Source: Clostridium_F caseinilyticum
Lineage (GTDB): Bacteria > Bacillota > Clostridia > Clostridiales > Clostridiaceae
Length of the DNA stretch: 64,000 nt
Strand: one strand, 5' to 3'
Assembly (NCBI RefSeq): GCF_046127645.1
Contig: NZ_CP175919.1
In this document: piece by piece, positions 8,766-17,994 of the stretch
Position numbering within the stretch: position 1 is the first letter of the stretch
Layout of the letters: every line of letters begins with the position of its first letter
The notes under the pieces: generated by a model
Told to the model about the DNA's origin: nothing
The model's database searches: none
The model's input: the letters and a program-made list of their open reading frames with translations, nothing else
Made by a program: the position numbers and the translations under genes

Positions 8766-9005
8766 TTGAATTTTATATTAAAGTGTAGGGAAGAAAGTAA
8801 TATTTATTTACAATATGATATGGTTATAGGCGGAATAGCTGATGATAGAGTGTATAATACAATAGAACTATATAAAGATAATTTAATAGAAAAAGGTGAG
8901 GCTTTAAAGAGACTACAATATTATAAACCTAATCAACAGATTTGTATTATTAATCAAGGTATTATTGACGGGCATTTAAAGTATGAAAAGAGTAAGGAAG
9001 TGTAG
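8766..9005 (+). pseudogene. DUF3990 C-terminal fragment
   Basis: The frame opens without an ATG (TTG at 8766, no clear binding site). It encodes only the C-terminal part of a DUF3990 protein: DMVIGGIADDRVYNTIELY followed by EALKRLQYYKPNQQICIINQ. Complete members are about twice as long, so the N-terminal half is missing. From memory, DUF3990 has been grouped with ADP-ribosyltransferase-like folds; that would be worth confirming. It is followed after three bases by a DUF3791 gene, its usual partner. Confidence 0.6.
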
Positions 9006-9008
9006 AAT

Positions 9009-9242
9009 ATGATAGCTAATAAAATATTGCTACAATCTTTATATAAAGATATAATTTTGGAATTTTCACAAAAGACGGGTAAAAGTTTAGAAGAAAGCAT
9101 GGATTATTTTTATAAATCTCAAGTTTATAAATTAATAAGTGAAGGGATAGGAGATTTGCATTGTAAGGGTGCAAAATATCTAACAGATGAGCTAATGTTA
9201 GAATATGGCATGATTCATCATAAGAGTTATCCTAATGATTAA
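9009..9242 (+). CDS. DUF3791 domain protein
   Basis: A 77-residue protein matching DUF3791: the stretch DYFYKSQVYKLISEGIGDLH is the family hallmark. These small proteins are typically encoded beside DUF3990 genes in Firmicutes, often in several copies. Here the partner just upstream is truncated, so the locus looks decayed although this reading frame is intact. Function unknown. Confidence 0.65.
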   Translation: MIANKILLQSLYKDIILEFSQKTGKSLEESMDYFYKSQVYKLISEGIGDLHCKGAKYLTDELMLEYGMIHHKSYPND

Positions 9243-9253
9243 ATATGGTGAGA

Positions 9254-9415
9254 TATGTTTGGAAACGATGTTTTAGAAAGCTGACTGATCTAGGTAAAAT
9301 CTTAGTACAAGAAGGCGGAGACAAAGTTAAAAAGAAGAGTAAAAAAGAATTAGAAAAAATGACTATACATGATTTATAGAATTTCTATGATAAGGAATAT
9401 GAATATACATTATAA
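9254..9415 (+). other. degenerate coding remnant
   Basis: A short frame from the ATG at 9254 stops after nine codons. A shifted frame then encodes LTDLGKILVQEGG, KVKKKSKKELEKM and TIHDL before a stop and a few more coding-like codons. This looks like a gene broken by frameshifts and stops, belonging to the same decayed DUF3990/DUF3791 locus. I cannot name the ancestor. Confidence 0.25.
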
Positions 9416-9453
9416 AAAAATATTGTAAGTCATAACTAACTTAAGGTATAATA

Positions 9454-9498
9454 AGTTCAATCATTAATATTTTTATAAGTGATTGAACTATTTTTTTT
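9454..9498 (+). terminator. intrinsic terminator
   Basis: AGTTCAATCA (9454-9463) pairs with TGATTGAACT (9480-9489), followed by A and eight T residues. It separates the decayed locus from the AraC regulator gene. Confidence 0.75.
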
Positions 9499-9555
9499 AG
9501 AAAATATATTATAGGTAAACTAATATAAAACTTAGTCAAAAGGGGGGAGCATTAA

Positions 9556-10377
9556 GTGGAAATCGACTTAATGGATATTGTAGAACATTTTGCCTACACT
9601 GCTTTTAAAATAGAAGGAGTATATAATTATAGCATTGAACCAGGGCGTTCTGGCAATATGAAAACTTCTCCATTCCCAGGGTTTATTTTCCCTTTATCAG
9701 GGCAGGCGAATTTCATTTTTGAGGGTACTCCTTATACAGCAGGCGTTGGAAATGTGATTCATGGTGGAGCTAATCTGAGATTGAGCAAGAGTGTGGTTAG
9801 TAAAAAAAGGTGGAGTTATATTTTGGTCCTTTACAGTATCGATAAGCTTGAATCAGAAAAATTTTCATTAGATGACGCACACTTTGAACTTGTTGTAGGG
9901 CAAAGTCCTAGACTTGTTGATTTATTACAACGATTATGGAGAGTGTCAAATCAACCTGGAGCAATTGCTAAATTTCAAACGGAAAGCATATTTCACTCTA
10001 TATTAGATGAAGTTTTTATATGCGCACGTAATCAATCAAGTAGTAATGATCGCATATTGTTTAAGCAAGTTTCTGATTATATTCACGAATACTATATGGA
10101 TACACTTACTATTAGATCTCTTGCTGAATTACATGGAGTGAATGAGAATAGATTGTTTTATGTGTTTTCAAAATATGCAGGAATGGGAGCAGGAGATTAT
10201 CTTATGATTCATAGACTAAATCATGCGAAAGAATTGTTAGTAACAGGGGATGCTCCTATAGTGGCAGTAGCCAAAAGTGTAGGTTATCATGATCCATATC
10301 ACTTTAGTAAGAGATTTAAAAAGCAATTTGGTGTTTCTCCAAGTAAGTTTCGTGAGAAGTTTAGATATAAAGTATAG
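9556..10377 (+). CDS. AraC-family transcriptional regulator
   Basis: A 273-residue regulator with an N-terminal cupin-like sensing domain (about residues 25-100) and a C-terminal double helix-turn-helix (about 170-270). The HTH part contains LTIRSLAELHGVNENRLFYVFSKYAGMG and the closing signature SVGYHDPYHFSKRFKKQFGVSPSKFR, each typical of AraC proteins. The start is GTG at 9556 after ggggggag; an ATG five codons later is possible. It precedes a duplicated siderophore-receptor locus whose promoters carry matching dyads, so control of that locus is likely. The inducer is probably the metallophore or its metal complex, by analogy with YbtA and PchR. Confidence 0.85.
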   Translation: MEIDLMDIVEHFAYTAFKIEGVYNYSIEPGRSGNMKTSPFPGFIFPLSGQANFIFEGTPYTAGVGNVIHGGANLRLSKSVVSKKRWSYILVLYSIDKLESEKFSLDDAHFELVVGQSPRLVDLLQRLWRVSNQPGAIAKFQTESIFHSILDEVFICARNQSSSNDRILFKQVSDYIHEYYMDTLTIRSLAELHGVNENRLFYVFSKYAGMGAGDYLMIHRLNHAKELLVTGDAPIVAVAKSVGYHDPYHFSKRFKKQFGVSPSKFREKFRYKV

Positions 10378-10566
10378 TAATTTGAGTATATTTTGTTTTA
10401 ATATAACTAAATTTTACTTTAATATTTTTTTATTTTATTATAATTAACTAAATTTATTTTAGTTATTGTTTATATCTAAAATATATAAATAACAAACATA
10501 CATCAAACTAATTTTATCTTTAATTTTATGCTGTGTTCAATAATAGTGTTGATTATATATTAATAT

Positions 10567-10668
10567 ATGATTTTAAGGGGGTGTCACATTAAGAAGGTTA
10601 CATACAATATGTTGTTTTGTAAATTTAAAACTTACATGATATATTGTAAGTTCTATTCTTAGTTCCAT
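10567..10668. repeat. degenerate MITE-like element
   Basis: The left end GGGGGTGTCACATTAA, the core TTACATACAATATGTTG and the right side ATATTGTAAG...TTCTTAGTTCC match the elements at 3941, 42469 and 50316, but the right inverted repeat has decayed. It lies in the 1-kb gene-free stretch between the AraC gene and the first receptor gene. Confidence 0.45.
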
Positions 10669-10770
10669 AGTATCTTAATTGTATTTTAGGAATAAAGTGA
10701 AATACTTTTATTCTGATTTAATATGTTTATCTGTTCTTAAAGCATATGGTGAATCAATTAATTAAATGAC

Positions 10771-10894
10771 TCCCCACTCTAATAATCATATCTTCTTAAA
10801 AGTAGGAGTAAAGAGTGACTACATATTTAGATATCCATTTTCTAATCTTTAGTGGTGGTAAAAGCTCTATTTAAATCTAAGAACTTTGTTCATT
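10771..10894 (+). repeat. structured intergenic repeat, copy A
   Basis: One of at least five related elements in the window. Shared parts in order are GTAGGAGTAAAGAGTGACTACAT, GATATCCATTTTCTAATCTTTAGTGG and GTAAAAGCTCTATTTAAATCTAAGAA, with small hairpins around the GAGTAAA and CTTTAG segments. The copy at 20797 aligns almost end to end. Confidence 0.55.
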
Positions 10895-10960
10895 AATTTT
10901 CTGTAATTAGATAAGCGTGTTTGCTATTATTATAAGCCAATTCATTAGATTCATGATTAT

Positions 10961-11031
10961 CCGCTTTAATGCTCACATCTTCTTAAAAGTGAAAGTAAAG
11001 AACGGCTACGTCCTTAGATAACCATCTCCTA
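10961..11031 (+). repeat. structured intergenic repeat, copy B (partial)
   Basis: It repeats the left half of copy A: TCTTCTTAAAAGTGAAAGTAAAG, then CGGCTACGTCCTTAGATAACC. The right hairpin half is missing. The remaining bases to the receptor promoter show no coding potential. Confidence 0.45.
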
Positions 11032-11201
11032 ATTATAAAAATTTCCCTATTATATAATTTAAAAATTGCATTTTTCATTAAAACTTTTTAATTATACTTT
11101 TTAAATATTGAGTCATGTATTCAAAAGTTCAGGAATAATACATTATAAATTCAGTAATTATCCATTCCCATATGGTTTTTTATTTGCTATATTATTCACA
11201 G

Positions 11202-11225
11202 TTAAGTTAGTTAAAGCTAACTTAA
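11202..11225. promoter_or_regulatory. dyad operator upstream of first receptor gene
   Basis: TTAAGTTAG (11202-11210) and CTAACTTAA (11217-11225) form a perfect 9-base dyad with a 6-base spacer. A very similar dyad in the same context lies ahead of the second receptor gene at 12538. It is not a Fur box. The AraC protein encoded upstream is the likely binder, by inference. Confidence 0.5.
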
Positions 11226-11372
11226 TTAGTTTTATTGGAACTATATATTATTTAATTTATTAGTTATGTTAAGGAATCGTGAAAAAATGGCCCTGAAAAT
11301 CATACAATTATTTAAAAAAATTAATGTTTATATAGTTTAGTGGAACTAAATTATTACATAGGGGGAATAAAA

Positions 11373-12362
11373 ATGAAAAAGTTTATGGGATTATTTGTCT
11401 CACTTATATTAATAATAGGTATGCTATCTGGTTGCAGTGGAGCTAACAATAAGGAGGATCAAAGTAAATCAGATAATAGCTCAAAAGAGCAAACAAAAGA
11501 TGTTGGAAATTCTCAGTGGCCAAGAACTATAAAAGATGCAACAGGAAAAGAGATTAAATTGGATAAAAAGCCTGAGAGAGTAGTGGTTCTTCATTCATTG
11601 TTTTTAGATTATTTCTTTGCTTTAGAAACACCACCAACTGCTTCTGCTGGAGCAACATTTAGTAAAGGAAACAAGGTTTTAGATGGATTTGAAACACTTA
11701 AGCCATATGTGGGTACTGCTAATGTTATAGATTTAGGTGATGCTAGAGCATTGAATTTAGAGGCAGTTGTTAACGCAAAACCAGATGTAATTGTGACATT
11801 TAAAGGTCATGTAGATAAGACTTATGATAAATTGGTTAAAATAGTTCCTGTAATTCAAATTGATATGAAAGATTCCCTACAAGATAAAACTATGCAATGT
11901 GCAAAAATTATTGGAAAAGAGGACTTAGCTACTAAAATTATAAATGAAACTGAGAAGGAAATAGAAAATACTAGGAAACTTGTGGAAAATCATAAAGATA
12001 AAACTTTTGCTTTACTTAGAGTTGATGGCAAGGGAAATTTTGTTGCAGTTGGTTCAAGTAATACACTTTATTATGATAAAGCTCATGGTTTCAACTTGTC
12101 AAAACCTAATGGTTATCCAGAGAAGAGTCAAATTATTTCATTAGAGGGCTTATCCAAGATGAATCCAGATTATATTATATTCAGACATTTTTCTGATAGT
12201 GTTAATTCTGCTGTTGAAAAACAAAAAACTTCTCCTGTATGGCAGTCACTTAATGCAGTAAAAAAAGATCAGATTTTATTTTTCGATAATTCTTTAAATA
12301 GTGAAAGTCCACTGGCATTACAGATTGCAGCTAAGAATTTAACAAAATCCATATCAAAATAA
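11373..12362 (+). CDS. iron-chelate ABC transporter substrate-binding lipoprotein, copy 1
   Basis: This class III receptor (FecB/FhuD type, PF01497) captures a ferric chelate or related metal complex at the cell surface. It has 329 residues, a signal peptide and lipobox LSGC at about residue 20. A charged linker follows, then the two-lobed domain starting at SQWPRTIKDATGKEIKLDKK. The start at 11373 (MKKFMGLF) follows ggggga; the longer frame from 11340 starts before the ribosome site. It is about three-quarters identical by eye to the next gene, and the promoter regions match too, so this is a recent tandem duplication. Confidence 0.88.
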   Translation: MKKFMGLFVSLILIIGMLSGCSGANNKEDQSKSDNSSKEQTKDVGNSQWPRTIKDATGKEIKLDKKPERVVVLHSLFLDYFFALETPPTASAGATFSKGNKVLDGFETLKPYVGTANVIDLGDARALNLEAVVNAKPDVIVTFKGHVDKTYDKLVKIVPVIQIDMKDSLQDKTMQCAKIIGKEDLATKIINETEKEIENTRKLVENHKDKTFALLRVDGKGNFVAVGSSNTLYYDKAHGFNLSKPNGYPEKSQIISLEGLSKMNPDYIIFRHFSDSVNSAVEKQKTSPVWQSLNAVKKDQILFFDNSLNSESPLALQIAAKNLTKSISK

Positions 12363-12537
12363 CAACATAATTAAAAATTATATTTAATATGAATGGAATT
12401 TGATCATAGATATAACCAATTTTAGTTTGCAGTAGTTTTAATTATTGAATTGGATATTAAAAAATTCAGGAATAATGCATTATGTATTCAGTAATCATCT
12501 ATTTTCATATGATTTTTAATTTGCTATAGTAGTCATA

Positions 12538-12563
12538 GCTAAATTAGTTATGGCTAACTTAGC
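12538..12563. promoter_or_regulatory. dyad operator upstream of second receptor gene
   Basis: GCTAAATTAG (12538-12547), spacer TTATGG, then CTAACTTAGC (12554-12563). The flanks (CAGGAATAAT, ATTCAGTAAT, ATATG, TTTGCTAT) repeat those at 11130-11200 in the same order, so the operator and promoter were duplicated together with the gene. Confidence 0.5.
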
Positions 12564-12710
12564 TAATATAAATCGCCATTATATATTATTGAAAATATTA
12601 AAATTTGTTAAGTAATTATAAAAAATAGCTTTTGAATAATACAATTATTTAATAAAAATTAAGGTTTATATAGCTTAACATATCGTAATTATTATACAGG
12701 GGGAATGAAA

Positions 12711-13700
12711 ATGAAAAAGTTTATGGGACTATTTGTCTCATTTATATTAATCATAGGTGTACTATCTGGTTGTAGTAGATCTAATAATAAAGATGCTCAG
12801 AGCAAATCAGATAATACATCAGCAGAACAAACAAAAGGTAATGAAAATTCTCAGTGGCCAAGAACTATAAAAGATGCAACAGGAAAAGAGATTAAATTTG
12901 ATAAAAAACCTGAGAGGATAGCAGTTCTTCATGCAGCGTTCCTGGAGTATTTCTTTGCTTTAGAAACACCACCAACTGCTTCTGCTGGAGCAACAGTGGG
13001 TAATGCAATGAAAGCTTTGGATGAATTTGAAACCCTTAAGCCGTATAAGGGTACCGGAAGTGTTATGGATTTAGGTAGTGCTAGAGATTTAAATTTAGAG
13101 GCAGTTTTAAAATCAAAACCAGATGTGATTGTAACATTTAAAGGTCATGCAGATAAGGTTTATGATAAATTGGCTAAGATAGCTCCTGTAGTTCAAATAG
13201 ACTTTAAGGATTCTTGGCAAAATAAAACTATGGAATGTGCAAAAATTGTTGGAAAAGAGGATTTGGCCAATAAAATTATAAATGAAACTGAGAAGGAAAT
13301 TAAAAATGCTAAAAAGCTTTTAGAAAATAATAAGGACAAAACAGTTGCTTTACTTAGAGTTGATGGAAAAGGAAATTTTGTTGCACTTGGTTCAAAGGAT
13401 ACTATTTATTACAACAAAGAAGATGGTTTTAACTTATCAATACCAAAAGGCTATCCTGAAGATAGTAAAGTTGTTTCATTAGAAGGTTTATCAAAGATGA
13501 ATCCGGATTATATTATATTTAGGCATTTCCCTGAGATTGTTAATTCAGCCGTTGAGAAACAAAAAACTTCTCCTGTATGGCAGTCACTTAATGCAGTAAA
13601 GAAGAATCAGATCTTATTCTTTGATGATTCTTTAAATAGTGAAAGTCCACTGGCATTAAAGATTTCCGCTAAGAACTTAACAAAAGCCATATCAAAATAA
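12711..13700 (+). CDS. iron-chelate ABC transporter substrate-binding lipoprotein, copy 2
   Basis: The second receptor (PF01497 type) has 329 residues, lipobox LSGC and the same SQWPRTIKDATGKEI opening of the mature domain. Differences from copy 1 cluster in parts that can contact ligand: LHAAFLEYFFAL versus LHSLFLDYFFAL, and GNAMKALDEF versus SKGNKVLDGF. Slightly different ligands are therefore possible. I chose the ATG at 12711 over one at 12705 because ggggg sits directly before the latter. It lies 95 bases before the permease pair and is probably co-transcribed with it. Confidence 0.88.
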   Translation: MKKFMGLFVSFILIIGVLSGCSRSNNKDAQSKSDNTSAEQTKGNENSQWPRTIKDATGKEIKFDKKPERIAVLHAAFLEYFFALETPPTASAGATVGNAMKALDEFETLKPYKGTGSVMDLGSARDLNLEAVLKSKPDVIVTFKGHADKVYDKLAKIAPVVQIDFKDSWQNKTMECAKIVGKEDLANKIINETEKEIKNAKKLLENNKDKTVALLRVDGKGNFVALGSKDTIYYNKEDGFNLSIPKGYPEDSKVVSLEGLSKMNPDYIIFRHFPEIVNSAVEKQKTSPVWQSLNAVKKNQILFFDDSLNSESPLALKISAKNLTKAISK

Positions 13701-13795
13701 TCTTTCATTGATAACTTGAATGTAATATAAATGGAAGTTACCCATTGGTTTGGCATAATAAAAATAGTTTACAGTAACAAGGAGGTAGCAGTTAT

Positions 13796-14836
13796 ATGAA
13801 AAAGCCAATGGAGAAGGTAAATATAGACATGAATAAAAAAGATCATACACGGAAGATGTGGCTTATTGTATTGGGAGGATTAGGATTACTTGCTTTTATT
13901 ATGATGTTTTCTATAACTAAGGGGACAGAGAATATCCCCTTAGCTTCCTTATGGGATGCTTTGTTTCATTTTAATGAGAAAGAAATGAATCATCTTGTTA
14001 TATTCAATCTACGTATTCCCCGTGTTGTAGCAAGTGCTTTAGTTGGTGCAGCTCTTGCTGTTTCAGGAGCTATTATGCAAGGAACTACAGGAAATCCCTT
14101 GGCTGACTCAGGATTATTAGGGTTAAATGCTGGAGCAGCTTTTGCTCTTTCTATATGTTTTGCCTTCTTTCCTGGAATGAAATATATTCATATTATTTTA
14201 TTTTCTTTTTTAGGAGCAGCTTTGGGAGCCATATTAGTTAATGGTATTGCTTCTATGAAAAGAGGGGGTCAAACACCTATTAGGCTTGTATTAGCAGGAG
14301 CAGCTGTTAGTACATTACTTGTAGCTATGAGCCAAGGCATTGCTCTTTATTTTAATGTGGCTCAAAGCATTATGTTTTGGACTGTTGGTGGTGTTGCAGG
14401 TTCTAATTGGGAACAAGTTAGAATAATGCTTCCATGGATAATGGGAGGTCTCATAGGATCAATTGTATTATCACCTTACATTTCTATTTTAAGTTTAGGA
14501 CAAGATGTTGCGAAGGGATTGGGAATAAATATAAAGCTAGTAAATCTATTTTCTTCACTTACAGTTCTTATATTGGTAGGAGCTTCAGTATCTGTAGTAG
14601 GTTCGGTTGGATTTGTAGGATTGATTGTTCCTCATATTGTACGTTTTTTTGTTGGCATGGATTATAAATTAATTATTCCTTCTACAGCAGTAATGGGAGC
14701 TTTATTAGTAGTATTAGCAGATTTAGGAGCCAGAACTTTAAATCCGCCCTTTGAAACTCCTATAGGAGCTATAATTTCTCTTATTGGTGTACCATTATTT
14801 TTAAATTTGGCTCGTAGACAAAGGAGTGCAATGTAA
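13796..14836 (+). CDS. FecCD-family permease 1
   Basis: This 346-residue membrane protein forms half of the channel for the ferric-chelate importer. Hydrophobic segments run from about residue 22 onward, with the family motifs LRIPRVVASALVGAALAVSGAIMQG near residue 75, NPLADSGLLGLNAGA near 102 and GFVGLIVPHIVR near 270. The last is the ATPase coupling loop. The start has aaggagg. Its stop codon overlaps the next gene start (TAATG). Confidence 0.92.
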   Translation: MKKPMEKVNIDMNKKDHTRKMWLIVLGGLGLLAFIMMFSITKGTENIPLASLWDALFHFNEKEMNHLVIFNLRIPRVVASALVGAALAVSGAIMQGTTGNPLADSGLLGLNAGAAFALSICFAFFPGMKYIHIILFSFLGAALGAILVNGIASMKRGGQTPIRLVLAGAAVSTLLVAMSQGIALYFNVAQSIMFWTVGGVAGSNWEQVRIMLPWIMGGLIGSIVLSPYISILSLGQDVAKGLGINIKLVNLFSSLTVLILVGASVSVVGSVGFVGLIVPHIVRFFVGMDYKLIIPSTAVMGALLVVLADLGARTLNPPFETPIGAIISLIGVPLFLNLARRQRSAM

Positions 14837-15876
14837 TGAGAGAACAACAACAAATAATTGAAGCATATAAACGTAAGATAGCTATTAGAAATACATTAAT
14901 TGTAATTGGATGTTTTTTACTTTTGGCAATTTCCTTAATTGTAAGTATGGATACAGGATATATTAAAATGTCTCCATTTGATGTTTTAAGGACAATATTT
15001 GGGAGAGGTACAGATAAAGAAAAATTGATTTTATTTGATTTTAGACTACCTCGTATAGTTATTTCAATGTTAGTAGGAGCTGGACTTGCCCTATCAGGAT
15101 GCATAATACAGAGTGTATCTAAAAACCCTTTAGCTGATCCAGGAATTTTAGGAATTAACGCTGGTGCTAGTTTGATGGTAATTTTATATGTACTGATTTT
15201 TAGTGCAGAATCTTTCCTATCTGTGTTTACTCTTCCCTTTTTAGCACTAATAGGGGCAGGTATTACAGCCGTTATAGTCTATATTTTTTCTTATAAGCGA
15301 GATGAAGGAATTTCAACTATGAGGCTTGTTTTAACTGGTGTAGCAGTGCAAGCGGGAATTTCAGCATTAACTACTTTACTAGTGGTGAAATTAGATGATA
15401 CACAGTATAACTTTGTGGTTGCTTGGCAGGCAGGAAGTATTTGGGGGTCTAACTGGAAATTTGTGATGACACTGCTGCCTTGGCTAGCTATATTGATTCC
15501 ATATCTACTAACAAAATCTTCTGTTATGGATATATTGACTCTAAGTGATGATATAGCCTATGGTCTTGGTGCTTCAGTAGAAAAAGAACGTCGTAAATTA
15601 CTTGCAGCGGCAGTAGCTCTTGCTGCTTCATGTGTAGCAGTTAGTGGAAGCATTAGTTTTGTAGGCTTAATAGCACCTCATTTATCAAGACGACTTGTAG
15701 GACCACGACATGGTGTACTTTTGCCCACTAGTATATTGATTGGCGCAGTATTAGTATCTTTAGCAGATACTATTGGACGTGTTATTATTCAACCTTCAGA
15801 GATTCCAACAGGAATTGTGGTAGCTATTATTGGAGCGCCATATTTTCTATATCTTCTTTCTAACAGTAAGAATTAA
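14836..15876 (+). CDS. FecCD-family permease 2
   Basis: This is the partner permease, also 346 residues. It carries DFRLPRIVISMLVGAGLALSG near residue 65, NPLADPGILGINAGA near 97 and the coupling motif GSISFVGLIAPHLSRR near 275. It overlaps the previous gene by one base. A 430-base gap with tandem repeats follows before the ATPase gene, unusual in an otherwise tight operon. Confidence 0.92.
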   Translation: MREQQQIIEAYKRKIAIRNTLIVIGCFLLLAISLIVSMDTGYIKMSPFDVLRTIFGRGTDKEKLILFDFRLPRIVISMLVGAGLALSGCIIQSVSKNPLADPGILGINAGASLMVILYVLIFSAESFLSVFTLPFLALIGAGITAVIVYIFSYKRDEGISTMRLVLTGVAVQAGISALTTLLVVKLDDTQYNFVVAWQAGSIWGSNWKFVMTLLPWLAILIPYLLTKSSVMDILTLSDDIAYGLGASVEKERRKLLAAAVALAASCVAVSGSISFVGLIAPHLSRRLVGPRHGVLLPTSILIGAVLVSLADTIGRVIIQPSEIPTGIVVAIIGAPYFLYLLSNSKN

Positions 15877-15910
15877 TCATAAGATTATAAATAAATATAA
15901 TATACCAATA

Positions 15911-16200
15911 TTTTAATGATATTAAATGTATTTGGGTAAATTGAATTTGCAAAAGCTTTAATGATATTAAATAGGTTTGAGTAAATTAAATTTGTAAAAT
16001 TCTAATAATGTCAAATGTGTTTGATTAAATTAAGTTTGAAAAAATTTTAATAATGTTAAATATATTTTGAGTAAATTAAGTTTGTAAAAGCTTTAATAAT
16101 ATTAAATGTGCTTGGATAAATCAAATTTGCAAAAGTTTTAATAATATTAAATGTATTTAAGTAAATAAAGTTTATAAAAGTTAAAGTTTTAATAATAGAT
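15911..16200. repeat. 45-base tandem repeat array
   Basis: Six complete degenerate units of about 45 bases begin near 15911, 15956, 16000, 16045, 16091 and 16136; a partial seventh follows. The consensus is TTTAATAATATTAAATG, then GTTTGAGTAAATTAA, then TTTGTAAAAG. The array lies between the permease and ATPase genes, with no coding frame. Uniform length without spacers argues against CRISPR. Confidence 0.75.
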
Positions 16201-16307
16201 ATAAGAATAGATAAATATATATTTCGTAGATTTTATTATGAATAAACTATGCGTTTAATATAAGGATTTATAGATAAATTATGTGTTTAGTATAAGGAGT
16301 CAAACTT

Positions 16308-17093
16308 ATGAATAGTATTGCAACAAAAGATTTAGCTATTGCTTATGAGGACAAACTCATAGTGGATGGTTTAAATATGAATATACCAAAAGGCAAGATA
16401 ACTACCATAATTGGGCCAAATGGTTGTGGAAAGTCAACTGTGCTCAAGACTGTAGGACGTATTTTAAAACCTAAAGAAGGACTAGTTTATTTAAATGGTG
16501 ATGATATTAGAAATTTATCCACTAAGGAAATAGCACAGAAGATGGCTATATTGCCTCAATCTCCTCAAGCACAAGGAGGACTTACTGTTGGAGAACTTGT
16601 ATCTTATGGTCGATTTCCACATAAAAAGGGATTTGGTAAATTATCACCAGAGGATAAGAAAGTAATTGAATGGGCATTAGATATTACAAAGTTGACTGAA
16701 CTTGAGATTACAATGGTGGACAATCTTTCTGGTGGACAGCGTCAGAGAGTATGGATTGCAATGGCATTAGCTCAGCAGACTGATTTGATATTGTTAGATG
16801 AACCTACTACTTATCTAGATATGGCATATCAGTTAGAAGTGTTGGAACTTTTATATAACCTAAATAGAGAAGAAAGTTGTACAATCGTTATGGTTTTACA
16901 TGATTTAAATTTAGCTGCACGTTTTGCTGATTATATGATAGCAATACGTGATGGAAGTATTATAAAGTGTGGAACTCCAAAAGAGATTATGACTAAAAAG
17001 GTATTAAAAGATACTTTTAATATTGATGCTGAAATTGTATGGGGGGATAAAACAGGACGTCCCACATGTATTTCATATGAATTAATTAAGTGA
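16308..17093 (+). CDS. ferric-chelate ABC transporter ATP-binding protein
   Basis: A 261-residue FecE/FhuC-type ATPase. Walker A is GPNGCGKST near residue 37, the signature is LSGGQRQRVWIAMALAQ near 142, Walker B is LILLDEPTTYLD near 162, and the switch histidine is in VLHDLN. A ggagt site precedes the ATG. It energises the FecCD permease pair. It is 149 bases upstream of the NifH-like gene on the same strand, with no terminator seen between them. Confidence 0.92.
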   Translation: MNSIATKDLAIAYEDKLIVDGLNMNIPKGKITTIIGPNGCGKSTVLKTVGRILKPKEGLVYLNGDDIRNLSTKEIAQKMAILPQSPQAQGGLTVGELVSYGRFPHKKGFGKLSPEDKKVIEWALDITKLTELEITMVDNLSGGQRQRVWIAMALAQQTDLILLDEPTTYLDMAYQLEVLELLYNLNREESCTIVMVLHDLNLAARFADYMIAIRDGSIIKCGTPKEIMTKKVLKDTFNIDAEIVWGDKTGRPTCISYELIK

Positions 17094-17242
17094 GGAAATT
17101 GCATGATTCATTTTTAAATATGAATACATCAATGTATTGTGTTGATATATTAGATTAAGCACAATATGTTGTATATATTAGAAATATTTTAATTATGTAA
17201 TTTGCTCAAGTAGTAGAAATAGGAATAAAAGGAGATGGGCAT

Positions 17243-17992
17243 ATGAAGAAAATTGCTATTTATGGAAAAGGAGGTATTGGTAAATCAACTACAGTATCTA
17301 ATGTATCTGCTGCTATGGCAGATATGGGATTAACAGTAATGCAAATTGGATGTGATCCTAAGGCAGATTCTACTCGTAATTTAACTGATGGTAAAAATAT
17401 TCCTACAGTATTGGATACTTTGAGAGAAAAAGGAGATATTGAACTGGATGATCTTGTATTTAAAAGTAGCACTGGTGTTTTGTGTGTAGAATCAGGAGGA
17501 CCAGTTCCAGGAGTAGGCTGTGCTGGTCGTGGAATAATAACTGCTTTTGAAAAACTTGAAGAGTTAGATGCATATGAAGTATATAAACCAGATGTTATCC
17601 TCTACGATGTATTAGGTGATGTGGTATGCGGTGGTTTTGCTATGCCTATTAGGGGAGGATATGCTGATGAAGTATGTATAGTTACATCAGGGGAAATGAT
17701 GTCCCTTTATGCAGCTACAAATATTGCACATGCTGTTAATAGCTTTGGAAAGCGTGGATATGCATCACTTAGAGGATTGATATTAAACTCTAAAAAAATA
17801 GAAAATGAACAAGAGTTAGTTAGAAAAGTTTCAGAGGAAATTGAAACTCCAGTGATTTATTCAATGGCGAGAGATCCCTATGTACAAAAAGCTGAAGCTT
17901 TAGGAAAAACTGTAGTTGAAGCCTTCCCCGAATGTGACATGACAAAGCATTATTGTACTTTGGCAAAGATTCTGTTAGAGGGAGGAAAGTGA
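17243..17992 (+). CDS. nitrogenase iron protein-like ATPase reductase
   Basis: A 249-residue NifH/BchL/CfbC-family protein that should deliver electrons with ATP hydrolysis. The P-loop GKGGIGKST is at the N-terminus, with GCDPKADST following. The two cysteines that bridge the subunit 4Fe-4S cluster are present in GCAGRG (about residue 93) and DVVCGGFAMPIR (about 128). It is shorter than true NifH (about 275-295), mainly at the C-terminus. The genes after it encode NifD- and NifK-like partners, but no nifB, nifE or nifN is visible, so this is not a nitrogen-fixing set. It probably belongs to the nitrogenase-like group of undefined function. Confidence 0.88.
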   Translation: MKKIAIYGKGGIGKSTTVSNVSAAMADMGLTVMQIGCDPKADSTRNLTDGKNIPTVLDTLREKGDIELDDLVFKSSTGVLCVESGGPVPGVGCAGRGIITAFEKLEELDAYEVYKPDVILYDVLGDVVCGGFAMPIRGGYADEVCIVTSGEMMSLYAATNIAHAVNSFGKRGYASLRGLILNSKKIENEQELVRKVSEEIETPVIYSMARDPYVQKAEALGKTVVEAFPECDMTKHYCTLAKILLEGGK

Positions 17993-17994
17993 TA

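Noticed and set aside
15911..16200. CRISPR array
   Set aside because: Units are directly adjacent, diverged from each other and have no unique spacers; no cas genes are nearby.
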